Virus record (IMG/VR): IMGVR_UViG_3300048015_000221
Coordinates: 1-45,175 of that record
Direction: 5' to 3' (one strand)
Length of the DNA stretch: 45,175 nt
DNA from: a virus
The notes under the pieces are model-generated. The model saw nothing but the letters and a program-made list of their open reading frames with translations. It made no database searches and was not told where the DNA came from. Positions 14,668-23,675 of the stretch are shown here, in pieces. The position numbers were made by a program, and so were the translations under genes. Numbering within the stretch: position 1 is the stretch's first letter; every line of letters starts with the position of its first letter.

Positions 14668-16251
14668 ATGCCGCAACTCATTTCGACCGCGAGCTACACG
14701 CCCGTGGCCGACGGCGTGTACGTCTACGTACAGCCGCCGACGGCGTCCGCGGTCCCGAACGTCATCAACGGTCTGGCCGGCATCGTCGGTACCGCATCCT
14801 GGGGACCGACGAATCGACCGGTCGGATTCAGCGACGTTGCGTCGCTGCTCGATGCGTTCGGCGGATCCACGGGCGCGCCCAACGAGATCGTAACCGAAGC
14901 GCTCAACGCGCTCGACCAAAACGCAAACTTCGTCGGCGTGCGCGTCGCGACCGACGACACCGCGGCCGTGTTCACGATCATGGACAACGCGACGCCGACG
15001 CCAGCGGTGCTCCTCGCGTTCACCGGACTTTACACGGGATCGCGTCTGAACAACGCAACGATCACGATCGAGCCGTCCGCGGCGTCGACGAGCGCCGCCC
15101 CGATCTATCGCGTCACGATCCGCGTGCCCAACGCAAACCCGGAAGTCTTCGACAACATCGCTGCGGGCGCAAACGTGGCGGCGACGGTAGCAAATATCGT
15201 CGCGGCCATCAACAACGGCACGTCGACGCGCGCGCCGTCCAACTACGTCGTCGCGACCGCGGGCGCTTCAACTGTCGTAGTATTTCCGTACGCGACGAGC
15301 ACCACGTTCGCAGTCACCACGCCCGGTACGGACGGCGCGACCGTCACGACGCAACAGCTCATCGGCACCGACGGCAGCGCCGTACGCACCGGCATGTACG
15401 CGCTTCGCGGATCCGGCGTCGACTGCTTCGTGCTCGCCGGCTGCTCCGACCCGACGGCGCTCCCGAAGATGGCGGCCTTCGCGCAGAGCGAACTCGCGTT
15501 TGCGATCGGTCTGCTCGCGGGTCCCGGCTACGCCGCGAACCTCTCCGGGCTCGTCGCCTTGCAACAGACCAACAACGCGAAGAACACCTATCTCGACACC
15601 GTCGCGATCTGGCACACGATCCGCGACACGACGACGGGGCTACAGCGCCTCGTTTCGCCGCTCGGACACCACCTCGGAATCGTCGCCTCGCAACCGCCGG
15701 AAGGGTCGCCCGGCAACAAGCCGCCGTCCGGTCTGACGACGATTCTTTCCACCGAGCGCGGCCAATACGGGCCGTACTCTAACTCGGACCTCAGCCTACT
15801 CGCGGGTGCCGGCATCGGCGTCGTCGAGAAGCAGATGCCGCGTGGCGGCGGCAAGTACGGTCTCGTGCACGGCCGAAATTCCGGCGGCATCAGCGGTCAA
15901 GATTCGATCGCGTACGCACGCATGACCAACTATCTCGTCAAGAGCATCTTCACGTTGCTCGGGCCGTTCGTCGACGAATTGCAAGGCTCGCAAGCCAACG
16001 ACCGCCTTCGCAGCAAGATGGTCGGCGTGATCGACACGTTCTTGAAGTCGCTTTACGACGCGAACCGCATCGACGGGTACAACGTCACGAGCGATCTCTC
16101 GAACAACTCGGCCGCGTCAATCGCAGCGGGCTACGCGTACATGTTGATCCTCGTGAAGTATCTCTCCGAGGCACGCTTCATCATTCCGACGCTGCAAGGC
16201 GGCACGACCGTCAATCTCACGACGGCGCCCGCGATTCAACTCGCGGCGTAA
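14668..16251 (+). CDS. Contractile tail sheath protein
   Basis: The 527-residue protein starts at ATG 14668 with GAGGAGG upstream; a longer in-frame start lies inside the previous gene and is unlikely. The N-terminus ADGVYVYVQ and VGTASWGPTNRP, and C-terminal TLLGPFVDE followed by LRSKMVGVIDTFLKSLYDANRIDGY and YMLILVKYLSEARF (quoted in part: DTFLKSLYDANRI) are the sheath hallmarks (Mu gpL/P2 FI-like). Its presence shows that the virion has a contractile tail. Confidence 0.92.
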   Translation: MPQLISTASYTPVADGVYVYVQPPTASAVPNVINGLAGIVGTASWGPTNRPVGFSDVASLLDAFGGSTGAPNEIVTEALNALDQNANFVGVRVATDDTAAVFTIMDNATPTPAVLLAFTGLYTGSRLNNATITIEPSAASTSAAPIYRVTIRVPNANPEVFDNIAAGANVAATVANIVAAINNGTSTRAPSNYVVATAGASTVVVFPYATSTTFAVTTPGTDGATVTTQQLIGTDGSAVRTGMYALRGSGVDCFVLAGCSDPTALPKMAAFAQSELAFAIGLLAGPGYAANLSGLVALQQTNNAKNTYLDTVAIWHTIRDTTTGLQRLVSPLGHHLGIVASQPPEGSPGNKPPSGLTTILSTERGQYGPYSNSDLSLLAGAGIGVVEKQMPRGGGKYGLVHGRNSGGISGQDSIAYARMTNYLVKSIFTLLGPFVDELQGSQANDRLRSKMVGVIDTFLKSLYDANRIDGYNVTSDLSNNSAASIAAGYAYMLILVKYLSEARFIIPTLQGGTTVNLTTAPAIQLAA

Positions 16252-16339
16252 ACCTTCGCGCTCCTAGACGCCGATCCGCGCACGCGCGTCGGTCAGCGTC
16301 TTTCCTTATCGCACCAACGTCCCCCAGGAGCATCGCACC

Positions 16340-16813
16340 GTGGGTACTTTCCTCACGTCCTCCGCTAGCGAGATCTACGGTCCGGACTCCTACACGATCG
16401 GCCAAGACGGCGAGCAAATCGACTTGCTCGACTCGAGCGGCAACATCATCGACCTCGGCGCCGACATCGTGAACTTCACGTTTCGCGAGAATTACGATCA
16501 GCTGAACCCGAAGGTCATCACGGGTAAACCGCGGCCGCGCGCGATTCCCGAAACGGTATCGGGATCGTTCGAGTTCTTGCGCTACACCGGCGCGATCGAG
16601 CAATTGTTCTCGAACGCGCGCGCGCAGTTCTTCGCGACCGGGCAGACCGCGACGTACTCGATTCGTCAGACCGTCGCGCCCTTCGGCGTTCCGCCGATCA
16701 CGAACGTCTTCACCGGCGTGACGCTGATGCTCGAGGACGGCGGCACGTACGCGCGCGACGCCGAGGTGCACGTGCGCGTCACGTTCGACGCGTCCGACTG
16801 GGTGACGCAGTAA
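16340..16813 (+). CDS. Tail tube protein
   Basis: The 157-residue protein begins at GTG 16340 with AGGAG upstream. It has the short beta-sandwich pattern of myophage tube proteins: IGQDGEQIDLLDSSGNI, a central GKPRPRAIPETVSGSF, and a terminal VHVRVTFDASDW. It lies directly after the sheath, the standard order. It would form the inner tube around the tape measure. Confidence 0.82.
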   Translation: MGTFLTSSASEIYGPDSYTIGQDGEQIDLLDSSGNIIDLGADIVNFTFRENYDQLNPKVITGKPRPRAIPETVSGSFEFLRYTGAIEQLFSNARAQFFATGQTATYSIRQTVAPFGVPPITNVFTGVTLMLEDGGTYARDAEVHVRVTFDASDWVTQ

Positions 16814-16855
16814 TCCCCAACCCCCTTTCACTATCGGGCTGAATGAAAGACCACG

Positions 16856-17176
16856 ATGCAAACGATCACCGTTAAGACGCGCTCGGGACGGACCTTCGAA
16901 ATCCACGAACTCACCGCGCTCGAATCGAACGATGCGCTCGCGCTCGCTCCGACCGCCATGACAACGCTGCACTCGATGATGGCGAAGGCCATCACGTCGA
17001 TCGACGGCGTACCCGCGGCGCCGATCAAAAGCGTCGCGGATCTGCGACGCGTGCTCAACGGTCTCAAACATTCCGAACTTAACGAGATCCGCAAAGCCTA
17101 CGATCACGAGTTCGAACTCACGGACGAAGACCTGGGAAACGAATCCGAGCGCGACGAGCAGCCGGTCAGCTCATAG
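16856..17176 (+). CDS. Tail assembly chaperone, short (G-type) product
   Basis: The 106-residue protein is the zero-frame product of a frameshifting tail chaperone pair. An N-terminal beta-rich part (ITVKTRSGRTFEIHELTALESN) and helical ISIDG...DLRRVLNGLKHSELNEIRKAYDHEF are followed by an acidic tail (ELTDEDLGNESERDEQ). These chaperones bind the tape measure during tube polymerisation. The gene sits between the tube and the tape measure, the usual place, and carries a GGGAAAC slippery heptamer close to its end. Confidence 0.82.
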   Translation: MQTITVKTRSGRTFEIHELTALESNDALALAPTAMTTLHSMMAKAITSIDGVPAAPIKSVADLRRVLNGLKHSELNEIRKAYDHEFELTDEDLGNESERDEQPVSS

Positions 17177-17409
17177 CGCTCGTTCCGGATCCCGCGTGGG
17201 TGCTCTCGCTCACGGACGCCGACATCATGACGTGGGTCATCGTGATCGGCGAAGCGCGCGGCGGCGTGTACGACATTAAACGGCGCGCGTGGAGCAAACC
17301 ACCGCCGCCGGAAACCGTGTACGCGCAGCTCGTCGAGATGACTGGGCCCAATGCGCCGAAGTCGAGCGATAGCGGTGGGCGCAAGTCTGGTCCGTCGAGG
17401 AGGCGCTGA
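16856..17409 (+). CDS. Tail assembly chaperone, -1 frameshifted (GT-type) product
   Basis: Slipping back one base at GGGAAAC joins 16856-17140 to 17140-17409 and gives about 184 residues. After the slip the chain reads RIRARRAAGQLIALVPDP, then DIMTWVIVIGEA and DIKRRAWSKPPPPETV, and ends in a Ser/Arg-rich tail. The downstream frame has no good start of its own and stays open across the overlap, the standard arrangement of lambda G/GT-type chaperones. The ratio of long to short product normally matters for tail assembly. Confidence 0.8.
17134..17140 (+). promoter_or_regulatory. -1 ribosomal slippery site GGGAAAC
   Basis: The heptamer GGGAAAC is read G GGA AAC in the chaperone frame, exactly the X XXY YYZ form, and closely resembles lambda GGGAAAG. 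It lies 12 codons before the zero-frame stop, and the -1 frame is open on both sides of the site until 17409. Confidence 0.85.
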
Positions 17410-17410
17410 G

Positions 17411-17908
17411 TTGAGGCGAACGTTCACGCCGCGAGAACTCGCGCAACACCTCGCGACGAGCTCGCGCCTCATGCGACCCGTACAGTACGCGGTCGCGAGA
17501 GCCGTTGCGACAAACACGCGGCGCGCGATTCGCGCGGTCATCGGCGACCCCGATCGCCTCGCGCCGCTCGCGCAGTCGACGCTCGACCAGAAAGTCCGCA
17601 AGGGCTACGCGTATCCGGAATCGCCGCTTTACGCGACCGGCGAGTTGCGCGACTCTTTCGAAGAGGACGTGCGCGCGACGCCGTTCGGAGCGCGTGCTGC
17701 TGCCGGTACCGAAGATCCGGTCGCGCTCTATCACGAGTTGGGCACGACACGCATGCCCGCTCGGCCCGAGGTCGCAGAGGGCGCGAAAGACGCCGAAGAG
17801 CAGAACTTTGCGATCTTCGCGCTTGGCGCAAACGTGATCATCCGTCACGAACCGCCCGTCGCGCGACTCGTCCCCAAATACGACCGGGAGCCGGCCGTTC
17901 CAGAATAG
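17411..17908 (+). CDS. Tail completion protein, HK97 gp10/Mu gpG-like
   Basis: TTG 17411 is preceded by GAGGAGG at seven bases, so I prefer it to an upstream in-frame start that would overlap the chaperone. The 165-residue protein contains the YATGELRDSF, ALYHELGTTRMPARPEV pattern of virion morphogenesis/tail-completion proteins (HK97 gp10-like, Mu gpG-like). These form a ring at the top of the tail tube. Here the gene lies after the chaperones rather than with the neck genes. Confidence 0.7.
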   Translation: MRRTFTPRELAQHLATSSRLMRPVQYAVARAVATNTRRAIRAVIGDPDRLAPLAQSTLDQKVRKGYAYPESPLYATGELRDSFEEDVRATPFGARAAAGTEDPVALYHELGTTRMPARPEVAEGAKDAEEQNFAIFALGANVIIRHEPPVARLVPKYDREPAVPE

Positions 17909-17920
17909 CGAGTTTCAACG

Positions 17921-20473
17921 ATGCCCTTGGAATCATGGGTCGTTGCAGCCACGTACAACATCACCGGCTCGACGCGGTTCTTGATCGAGGCGACGAAGCG
18001 CGCGAACGAGATGGCGGTCGCGCTCGAGCGCCTCACGAAATCGACCGAAGAGGCGCAGGTCGGCATCGACGCGTTTCTCGCGACCGCCGCCAAGCTCGAC
18101 GCGTCGCTCGCCGGAACGAGCCGCGGTATCAGCAACATGAGCGCTGCGACGACGCGCGCGGCAACACGGATCGACACCGGCGCGAACACGATCGCGGCGA
18201 GCTACGATCGCGTGACGGCAGCGGCCGCGCGCGCGGAGTCCGCGGTCGTCGGCTTCGCTCGATCGAATGCGATCGCGAGCCGGTCTTCGATCGCAGGTGT
18301 GAGTGGCGGCGTTTCTCGCGGACACGCTGGAGCGGTGAATGCCGGAACCGTCGGTGCGATCGGAGCGACCGCGTTCCTCGGGTACGGAGTGCACGGCGCC
18401 TCGTCGTTGCAAGACGCATTCGCGCAGACGGCCGTCGCATCGGGTTTGAAGACGAGCGACGCGCAACGCCTCTATCAGCCGGTCGCGATCGCGATGTCGA
18501 ATGCGACCGCGCAGAGTGTCGCGCAATCCACGCAACTTCTGCGCGTCATGGCGACGTCGGGGTTCAACGATCCGAAAGATCTCACGAACACCGGCAAAGA
18601 CTCATTGCCGCTCGCCATCGCGCGCTACGCCGACACGCAGTACCTCGGCCGGCACAAGGTCCCGTTCGAAGAATCCGTGGCGCTCGCTACCCAGCTCGCG
18701 CATCAGCTCGGCACTCGATCGGGGTCGAGCCTGCGCGACATGCTGAACACGTTGTTCAAAGTCTCGCAAGACATGCCGGACAGCGTTTCGTCGGCTGCGA
18801 CGCAGATCAAGTATTACGGCCCGCAATTCACCCAAGCGGGCGTCACGCCGAGCGAGATTCTCCAACTGCAGGCGACAGCAGATCGCCTCGGTCTCGGCGG
18901 CGGGCGCTCCGGTACCGGATTCCGCGCGCTTTACGCGTCGCTCATCAATCCGAGCGACAAAAACCTCGCGGCGGAGCGTGGCCTTGGACTGCTGGATCGA
19001 AACGGCAAGAACCGCTTCATCAACCAGCGCACTGGCGCGTTCAACGTGGAGGGCTTCTTCGGGGCGCTCAACGAGCGTTACGATCAAGCGCGAAAACAAG
19101 GGACGGTCGGGAATTACAACGAGCTGCTCGGTCGCCTTTCGACCAGCGGCGCAGGCTCCGTTCTCTCGCTCTTCTCTTCAGACGCGGGTCGCGAGCAGCG
19201 CAAAAAAGTCGAAGAGACCATGAAGCGCGTGCCGGATCTCGTCGTCGCGCAAGAGCAGTTGATGAACACGCTCAACAACCAGACGAAGCGGCTCGGCTCA
19301 AACTTCAGCACCCTCGCGACGCTGATCGCGCAACCGCTGATCGAGCCGCTGACCAACTTCATCAAGGCGATCGGCGACGGCATCAACGTCCTGACCGATT
19401 TCCTGTCGGCACACCCGGGAGCGCGTAACCTCGCAACCGCTGCGGTCACGGGTGCTGGTGCGTTCGGCGCGGTGCAAGTCGTGCGCGCTGCCGGCGGCGC
19501 TTCGGTTTTCATTCATGCGGCGTCGCATCGCGCGAGCGAATCGCTCGGTCTCGGGCGCGCGGGCGTTGTTGGCGGCGAACTGGCGGCCGCACGCGGAGGC
19601 GGTGTTCTCGGCGCGGCTGGTCGTGGCGCCGGGCGCGTGGGAACGTTCGCCGCCGACATCTTCGGATTCTCGCGGACGCGTGCGCTCGCGGGCCGGGGAA
19701 TCGGCGCCATCAGCACAGCCGTGAGTGAACGCGCGGGCCCAGCACTTGCGCGTCAGTTCCCCGGGTTCGCGTCGCTTGGTGAAGGTCTCGGCAAGTTTCT
19801 TTTCGAGTCGAAGCTCTTCGCGGTCGGGCTACGCGAAATCGGTGGCATGGCGTTCGGCTGGATCTTCCGGCTCGGCTCACGATTCATCCCGTTCGTCGGC
19901 GAAGTCTTGCTCGCGATCGACGCGCTCAAGTTCTTCGGTGCGCACGCGAAAGACATCGGCTGGATCATCGGCCGAGCCGCGCGATGGATAATGCACGACG
20001 GCGCGCCGATGCTGCTGAACGCCTTCATCGAAGTCGTGAAGTTCATCGTGAAGGGCATCGTCGATTCGATCGCCGGAATCTTTCAGGGTTTCCACGGCGG
20101 CATCTGGGACGCGATCCGCAACTTCGTGATCGGCGTACAGCAAGGCGCCGCAGACGATCCGGTTGCGAAGAAGGGCGCTGGAATCGCTGGCGCCGGGCAC
20201 ACCGCGGCGTCAGCGCACCAGAAAATCGTTCAGCAGAAGGCGGCGATGGCGAAGCCCGCGTCGTCCGCGCAACAGACCGCATACCTCGGTGCAGGCGGCG
20301 GCGACGTGTACTACATCGATCGCGTGCACGTCGAGCACAGCGGCGACAACCTCGAAAGCTTAATCCGAAAGGTGAAGCTGAAGTCGGCGCACGGCGATGG
20401 ACGTAGCAGCGGATTCGGTCATTCTGGACCTGCGACGGTCAACGAAGCTGGTATCCTATCGGGGATGGGCTAA
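17921..20473 (+). CDS. Tape measure protein
   Basis: The 850-residue protein sets tail length. The first 110 residues are coiled-coil-like and Ala/Thr-rich. A central TMP domain contains SLRDMLNTLFKVSQDMP, LQLQATADRLG and FRALYASLINPSD. Hydrophobic segments lie near residues 487-530 (LATAAVTGAGAFGAVQVV) and 628-670 (FGWIF, FIPFVGEVLLAIDALKF), as in many tape measures that cross the host membrane. The C-terminal region is Ala/Gly-rich. It follows the chaperones and tail-completion gene and ends beside an antisense zinc-ribbon gene. Confidence 0.9.
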   Translation: MPLESWVVAATYNITGSTRFLIEATKRANEMAVALERLTKSTEEAQVGIDAFLATAAKLDASLAGTSRGISNMSAATTRAATRIDTGANTIAASYDRVTAAAARAESAVVGFARSNAIASRSSIAGVSGGVSRGHAGAVNAGTVGAIGATAFLGYGVHGASSLQDAFAQTAVASGLKTSDAQRLYQPVAIAMSNATAQSVAQSTQLLRVMATSGFNDPKDLTNTGKDSLPLAIARYADTQYLGRHKVPFEESVALATQLAHQLGTRSGSSLRDMLNTLFKVSQDMPDSVSSAATQIKYYGPQFTQAGVTPSEILQLQATADRLGLGGGRSGTGFRALYASLINPSDKNLAAERGLGLLDRNGKNRFINQRTGAFNVEGFFGALNERYDQARKQGTVGNYNELLGRLSTSGAGSVLSLFSSDAGREQRKKVEETMKRVPDLVVAQEQLMNTLNNQTKRLGSNFSTLATLIAQPLIEPLTNFIKAIGDGINVLTDFLSAHPGARNLATAAVTGAGAFGAVQVVRAAGGASVFIHAASHRASESLGLGRAGVVGGELAAARGGGVLGAAGRGAGRVGTFAADIFGFSRTRALAGRGIGAISTAVSERAGPALARQFPGFASLGEGLGKFLFESKLFAVGLREIGGMAFGWIFRLGSRFIPFVGEVLLAIDALKFFGAHAKDIGWIIGRAARWIMHDGAPMLLNAFIEVVKFIVKGIVDSIAGIFQGFHGGIWDAIRNFVIGVQQGAADDPVAKKGAGIAGAGHTAASAHQKIVQQKAAMAKPASSAQQTAYLGAGGGDVYYIDRVHVEHSGDNLESLIRKVKLKSAHGDGRSSGFGHSGPATVNEAGILSGMG

Positions 20474-20658
20474 GATTCGTTGGGAGGCAGTTTCCAGGTG
20501 TACTGACACTTGCCGCATCGGTACGCTCGCAAGAAGCCGCTTTCGGCGAGCGTTTCGAGACCGAACTCGCCCCACGCGATCCCGCACTCGGGACAGTTCG
20601 ATCCGTCGGGGTTGAGCGGCGGGTGCGGTTCGAGCGGGCGTCGCGGCGGAAGATTCAT
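20470..20658 (-). CDS. Antisense zinc-ribbon protein (62 aa)
   Basis: On the minus strand, ATG at 20658-20656 gives a 62-residue protein with CPECG and, about 24 residues later, YRCGKCQYTW, the spacing of a zinc ribbon; a Pro-rich N-terminus (LPPRRPLEPHPPLNP) precedes it. It fills the 221-base gap between the tape measure and the next tail gene and overlaps the tape measure stop by four bases. It is the only leftward gene in the 30-kb structural block. No clear ribosome site is seen. It may be a moron. Confidence 0.62.
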   Translation of the reverse strand: MNLPPRRPLEPHPPLNPDGSNCPECGIAWGEFGLETLAESGFLRAYRCGKCQYTWKLPPNES

Positions 20659-20694
20659 CGTCGCACGATACCACACGAGAGGGGCCCGTAGCGT

Positions 20695-21675
20695 ATGGCG
20701 ACGAGCGACGTCCCGCTCAAGACCATCGCGAGCGTCAAGGCGATGACGAGCAAACCGTCCCCGTTCCTGTCGATCGGGACGTTCACGTTTGGGCTGGACG
20801 AGCACCCGCCCGAACTCGAATTCGGGCTCGAGCAGAAAGACGCGACGCACGACGCGATCGGCGGCACGCGCACGACGTTCGCGATGGGCGCGTTCGGGAC
20901 CGACGTCACATGGAACGGCGACCTCTTCGGCAACAATTTAACCGGCGGCGACCCTGCAACCGGCCTAAACGTCGCCGGCCGTATCGCAATCCTCGAGAAA
21001 ATCGCGGCGAAGGGCCAGGAAGTCCGCCTCCGCTGGCTGGGCGAGGCGTACGACGTGCTCGTCATCAACTTCCGCTGGAAATACCTCACCAAGCGCGTTC
21101 GTGCGACCTACACCATCACGGTTCGGGTCATACGAGATGCGAGCGGATCGTATTCGCGCACGGGACCGATCTCGGTCGACGCGCAGGTCGGCGCTCAAGT
21201 GAACACGGCGGCCGCACTCGCCGGAACGATCGCGGGAGCGGATCTCGGCGCATCGGCGCAGGCGCTCAAGTCTTCGGTGACGTCCTCGATCGGCGCGATC
21301 GGAACTCTCGGGCCGATCGCGCAAGCGACGCGCGCCTCAGTGAACGCCGCGCTCACGCAGATCAACGCGACGCTCGCGCTCGCGCGCGCATACGCCGCTG
21401 CGCTCGGTGTAACGACACCGCTTCAGATGATTTCGAACGCGACCGCGCTCGTCGATCAGTTGGTCCTTCTCGCGGCAAACGTGCAATCCGGGCAATCCGT
21501 TCGGACGATCACGGTTCAGGGTGGGAACCTTCTCACGATCGCGGCGCGCGAGTTTGGAGATCCCGAGCTCGCGACGGAACTTGCGAAGGTCAACAACCTC
21601 GTGTCGCTCACGCTCTCGACCACGGCAATCACGAAGCTCGTGATTCCGCCGTTCGTCGGAAAGTCGCACGGATAG
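20695..21675 (+). CDS. Baseplate protein with C-terminal LysM-like domain
   Basis: The 326-residue protein starts at ATG 20695. The N-terminal 150 residues are beta-rich (FLSIGTFTFG, EFGLEQKDATHDAIGG, VLVINFRWKYLTKRVRATY) and resemble baseplate/tail-tube-initiator domains. A helical, Ala-rich middle follows. Residues about 275-320 (VQGGNLLTIAAREFGDPELA, LAKVNNL, LVIPPF) form a LysM-like domain as in T4 gp53 and Mu-type N proteins. It follows the tape measure. The LysM-like domain likely binds baseplate partners rather than cell wall. Confidence 0.75.
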   Translation: MATSDVPLKTIASVKAMTSKPSPFLSIGTFTFGLDEHPPELEFGLEQKDATHDAIGGTRTTFAMGAFGTDVTWNGDLFGNNLTGGDPATGLNVAGRIAILEKIAAKGQEVRLRWLGEAYDVLVINFRWKYLTKRVRATYTITVRVIRDASGSYSRTGPISVDAQVGAQVNTAAALAGTIAGADLGASAQALKSSVTSSIGAIGTLGPIAQATRASVNAALTQINATLALARAYAAALGVTTPLQMISNATALVDQLVLLAANVQSGQSVRTITVQGGNLLTIAAREFGDPELATELAKVNNLVSLTLSTTAITKLVIPPFVGKSHG

Positions 21676-22910
21676 TGGCCGTATCGTACGTCACGCGGAA
21701 GAACCCGACGACGCAGCCGCGCGCGGTCGCCATCATCTATGGACGGCGCGTCGTGCCGATCTCCGCGCGCGTCACGTATGCCTCGCAAGGCATGAACGAT
21801 ACCGCGAGCCTCGAGCTCGGAAACGACTTCGACTGGAGCACGTTTCTCAAGAGCCCGACGAACGACGGCGAGATTCTCGTCGAAGTCTACGCAGGCTTCC
21901 CGGTCAACCCGCCACCAAACTCGACCGACGTCTCTCAGCTTCAGCGCATCTTCCTTGGATGCGTGCAGCACTACGACATCGACGAGCCCGATGACGTGTG
22001 GAAATTCGAATGCAGCAGTCTCGCGACGCTGCTGATGGCCGAGAAGCAGACGACGCTCGTTGCCAATCAAACGACGACGCAGTTTATCGAGGCGATTGCG
22101 AAAGCGAAAGGGCTGAAGACGGACATTCGGCTCGCGCCGAGACAGCAGCCGGCCACAGTGCAGCAAGTGCTCGCTCAAGACTTTGTCGTCGGAGTGAAGA
22201 ACATCCGACCGTGGAGCATGTTCGCGGCGTTCGCGCAAGTCGATGACGTCGAGCTGTCGATTCGATTCGACACCGTTCGGTATTGGTCGCACATCTACGG
22301 ACAGCGACCGAAGTGGCCGATCGCGTACGGCGCGGATCTCGTAACCGTCAAGGGCACGCACTCGCCGCAGTTCAACAAGAACATCCAAGTCGAGGTTCGA
22401 TCGTACCAGCAGCGCGTGAGCTACTCGACACGCTACGGTCCGAACGGAGCAAAATCGAAGACGACGGTGACAACACCGGTTTTTGGATCTGGCGCCTCGA
22501 TCACGACGACAAGCGATGGAACGATGACGTCGCACAGTACGAGCGGTGGCTTCTTCAACAGCGGAGCACTCTCGATTCCATCCTCGTCCTCGAAAGAGCG
22601 CGTCGTCCTTCACGCAGACGGTCTCACGAAGGATCAGGCCGACGCGTTCGCGCTCGCCGAATGGAAGCGTCGATCGCGCCAAGAGTATCGGATCAGCGTT
22701 TCGCTGCCGGTCACACCCGCGCTGCTCAAAGTCCTCGATCAGGATCTCGCGTTCGTGCTTTCGGGCCATCCATCCGACGCGTTCAATTCATCGTCGAGCG
22801 CGCCGGAATACCGTCAGCAACGTACCGTTCAGACCATCTCGATCGCCGACGGATACAATCTCGAGATGGATCTGATCAACCATCAACTTGACGTGGAAAC
22901 GGCGATCTAA
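21675..22910 (+). CDS. Baseplate hub protein (gpD/gp27-like)
   Basis: GTG 21675 overlaps the last base of the previous stop. The 411-residue protein has the layout of phage late control D/Mu gp44-type hubs: an N-terminal beta barrel (VAIIYGRRVVPISARVTY, ASLELGNDFDW), DIDEPDDVWKFECSS, a helix TTQFIEAIAKAKGLK, WSMFAAFAQ, and a Ser/Thr-rich loop, then ADGLTKDQADAFALAEWKRRS, a typical hub segment. The hub would form the centre of the baseplate and hold the spike. Assignment rests on pattern and order. Confidence 0.78.
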   Translation: MAVSYVTRKNPTTQPRAVAIIYGRRVVPISARVTYASQGMNDTASLELGNDFDWSTFLKSPTNDGEILVEVYAGFPVNPPPNSTDVSQLQRIFLGCVQHYDIDEPDDVWKFECSSLATLLMAEKQTTLVANQTTTQFIEAIAKAKGLKTDIRLAPRQQPATVQQVLAQDFVVGVKNIRPWSMFAAFAQVDDVELSIRFDTVRYWSHIYGQRPKWPIAYGADLVTVKGTHSPQFNKNIQVEVRSYQQRVSYSTRYGPNGAKSKTTVTTPVFGSGASITTTSDGTMTSHSTSGGFFNSGALSIPSSSSKERVVLHADGLTKDQADAFALAEWKRRSRQEYRISVSLPVTPALLKVLDQDLAFVLSGHPSDAFNSSSSAPEYRQQRTVQTISIADGYNLEMDLINHQLDVETAI

Positions 22911-22913
22911 CGC

Positions 22914-23657
22914 ATGGCGGATCTCGACAAACTCGCGGACGACCTGATTTTGGTCGTCCATTCGATCATCGACACCAAACTCGCGATTCAGCCCAAGATG
23001 GTGCCGGGAAGCATCGTTCCCGGGTCGTGGAAACCAGGAACCTCGACGACCCCTCCGACCGTCAGCGTTCGTCTCGGGAGGTCGCTCGCGATCGACGACG
23101 ACGGCGTGAGTAGCCCGCTCAACCTGATCAACAACGTGCCGCTCTTGGCGAGCGGTCTCGGTCACGAATACGGACCCCGAGGTTACGAATCGGTCGTTCT
23201 GATCCCGGTTGCCGGCGGCTATCGTGCGTTGCTCGAGCACGACGAGGCGACAAGTCCCGGCGCCAAGAGCGGCGAGATGCACGTCGGAACGCATTACTCG
23301 CCGCAGGGTATGATCGACGGGTTCTTGCGATTTGTCAACGACGCATTCTCGGCAAACGACGGGATGGTATCGCTCGTCGCGCTCGTCGGCGCCTTGTGCT
23401 CGATCGCGACTGCGGCGGGCCTCGTCTTCGTAATGCGCGACGATCTGCAGCGCGTCTGGATCGGTGCCGAGAACCTCGACGACGAGCTCGATGCCGTCGC
23501 GACCGTTCGGTATCTCCGAGAATACGTCGATGCAAAATACAATTCGCACACGCATCCGGTGATGGGCGTGATGCCCGGCAGCGGGACGGTCATCTCAAGC
23601 GCGCCGGAGCAGCAGATGCAGAGCCAGGGATCGCAGACCGTTAAGGCGGCGCAGTAA
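22914..23657 (+). CDS. Baseplate spike protein (gpV/gp45-like)
   Basis: The 247-residue protein carries an OB-fold-like N-terminal region (TVSVRLGRSLAIDDDG, VPLLASGLGHEYGPR, VVLIPVAGGYRALLEHD), the arrangement of membrane-piercing spikes. The end has YNSHTHPVMG, the His-rich motif that in Mu gp45-like spikes binds an iron at the tip. A hydrophobic stretch (MVSLVALVGALCSIATAAGLVFVM) is present in the middle, seen here as LVALVGALCSIATAAG. It follows the hub and precedes the gp25-like gene. Confidence 0.75.
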   Translation: MADLDKLADDLILVVHSIIDTKLAIQPKMVPGSIVPGSWKPGTSTTPPTVSVRLGRSLAIDDDGVSSPLNLINNVPLLASGLGHEYGPRGYESVVLIPVAGGYRALLEHDEATSPGAKSGEMHVGTHYSPQGMIDGFLRFVNDAFSANDGMVSLVALVGALCSIATAAGLVFVMRDDLQRVWIGAENLDDELDAVATVRYLREYVDAKYNSHTHPVMGVMPGSGTVISSAPEQQMQSQGSQTVKAAQ

Positions 23658-23675
23658 GCGAAAGGTGGGAGCGCG

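Noticed and set aside
17935-19428. Plus-strand ORF of 497 residues inside the tape measure gene
   Set aside because: Arg/His-rich out-of-frame reading of the tape measure gene with no family pattern.
20910-21674. Extended N-terminus of the hub ORF
   Set aside because: It would overlap the LysM-like gene for 765 bases with Arg-rich sequence; GTG 21675 next to the previous stop is the natural start.
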